Assembly: GCA_014379075.1 (NCBI GenBank)
Contig: JACMMN010000269.1
Coordinates: 1-14,970 of the forward strand
Direction: 5' to 3'
Origin: Pyrinomonadaceae bacterium
GTDB lineage: Bacteria > Acidobacteriota > Blastocatellia > Pyrinomonadales > Pyrinomonadaceae
DNA length: 14,970 nucleotides
Both the position numbers and the translations under genes were made by a program. The notes under the pieces were generated by a model that made no database searches, was not told the origin of the DNA, and saw nothing but the letters and a program-made list of their open reading frames with translations. This document shows positions 14,520 to 14,970 of the stretch, piece by piece; the first letter of the stretch is position 1; each line of letters starts with the position of its first letter.

Positions 14520-14970
14520 ATGAAAATTGGAATAGTGGGCCTGGGGATTGTCGGTTCAGCCGTCAAACACGGTTTTGAAAAACTTGGACATCAGGTGAGG
14601 TCGCACGACATTAAACTGGAAACCAGACTGGAAGATCTTTTGGATTCGGAGATCATTTACCTTTGCGTTCCGACGCCTCAGAATGAAACGGGTAAATGCG
14701 ATACGTCGATCATCGAATCCATCGTCGAAGAATTGATCGAAACGCATCTGTTTACTGGGATTATAGCGCTAAAATCCACGGTCGAACCGGGAACGACGCA
14801 GAGATTGCAGAACGAATTCGGCAGCAGAATGATCTGCCACGTCCCTGAATTTCTGCGTGAACGCGTTGCAATAGCCGATTTTATCGAAAATCACGATATA
14901 TGCATTATCGGAACTGGATCGGATGAGGTTTTCGAGACAGTGAAGGAATCGCATGGCCACTATCCCAAAC
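14520..14970 (+). CDS. UDP-glucose/GDP-mannose dehydrogenase family protein, 5' part
   Basis: The first 150 codons are present and the gene runs off the window. Rossmann motif GLGIVG is at residues 7-12 with Asp30 as the probable NAD ribose ligand. CVPTPQNETGKCD at 49-61, KSTVEPGTT at 85-93 and HVPEFLRER at 107-115 match the family, which oxidises nucleotide sugars such as UDP-glucose to uronic acids. From Asp30 to CVPTP is only about 20 residues, clearly shorter than in classic UDP-glucose dehydrogenases, where a segment with a SPIxEPGL-like motif intervenes. It is therefore a compact variant and its substrate is uncertain. It probably supplies uronic acid or a related precursor for the polysaccharide made by this locus. 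The ATG at 14520 follows an AT-rich stretch without a clear Shine-Dalgarno. Confidence 0.85.
   Translation, partial: MKIGIVGLGIVGSAVKHGFEKLGHQVRSHDIKLETRLEDLLDSEIIYLCVPTPQNETGKCDTSIIESIVEELIETHLFTGIIALKSTVEPGTTQRLQNEFGSRMICHVPEFLRERVAIADFIENHDICIIGTGSDEVFETVKESHGHYPK

Noticed and set aside
1..14970. CRISPR array, insertion sequence, prophage or toxin-antitoxin system
   Set aside because: No regularly spaced direct repeats, transposase, integrase or paired small genes were found on either strand; genes are housekeeping or common accessory types.

Overview
The window looks like chromosomal DNA of a free-living Gram-negative bacterium. It has moderate GC content, ordinary codon use, an outer-membrane polysaccharide export protein, a Wzc-like tyrosine kinase and a cytosolic NagZ-type glucosaminidase. 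Protein style and gene order suggest Acidobacteriota (perhaps Blastocatellia), but that placement is a guess from memory and was not tested.

Left block (1-3130, plus strand): the tail of an unidentified gene with a CxxC motif, then a nitrate/nitrite porter (NNP family), a hemerythrin-like HHE protein, a MobA-type molybdenum cofactor guanylyltransferase and a Crp/Fnr-family regulator. The first three junctions are 4-bp ATGA stop/start overlaps and the last is a 5-bp gap, so this is almost certainly one translationally coupled operon. Together the genes fit nitrate or nitrogen-oxide metabolism: substrate uptake, cofactor supply for a molybdoenzyme, O2/NO-type diiron chemistry and transcriptional control. 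The enzyme itself would lie upstream of the window.

Middle block (3131-8998): about 260 bp of apparently empty spacer, then a perfect 15-bp-arm hairpin, tRNA-Gly(GCC) on the minus strand with a good sigma70-type promoter, an orphan family 5 (peptide-type) ABC substrate-binding lipoprotein with a TTG start, a NagZ-like GH3 beta-N-acetylglucosaminidase and mutS, all on the minus strand. The binding protein and nagZ are 21 bp apart and probably cotranscribed.

Right block (8999-14970, plus strand): a divergent 218-bp intergenic region, then the start of an exopolysaccharide/capsule locus. It contains a Wza-like export protein, a Wzc-like chain-length regulator fused to a BY-kinase with a tyrosine-rich tail, a polytopic GT-C-like membrane protein, and the first 150 codons of a compact UDP-glucose/GDP-mannose dehydrogenase family enzyme cut by the window edge. 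The working model is nucleotide-sugar supply, polymer synthesis, and kinase-gated chain length and export.

I found no insertion sequence, CRISPR array, phage gene or rRNA. The least ordinary signals are two intergenic hairpins whose arms are built of 7-nt units, a near-perfect palindrome abutting the mutS start, the hemerythrin/MobA/regulator operon with a CRP-like rather than FNR-like regulator, and the shortened Rossmann region of the dehydrogenase. I do not see clear proof of a wholly new system.
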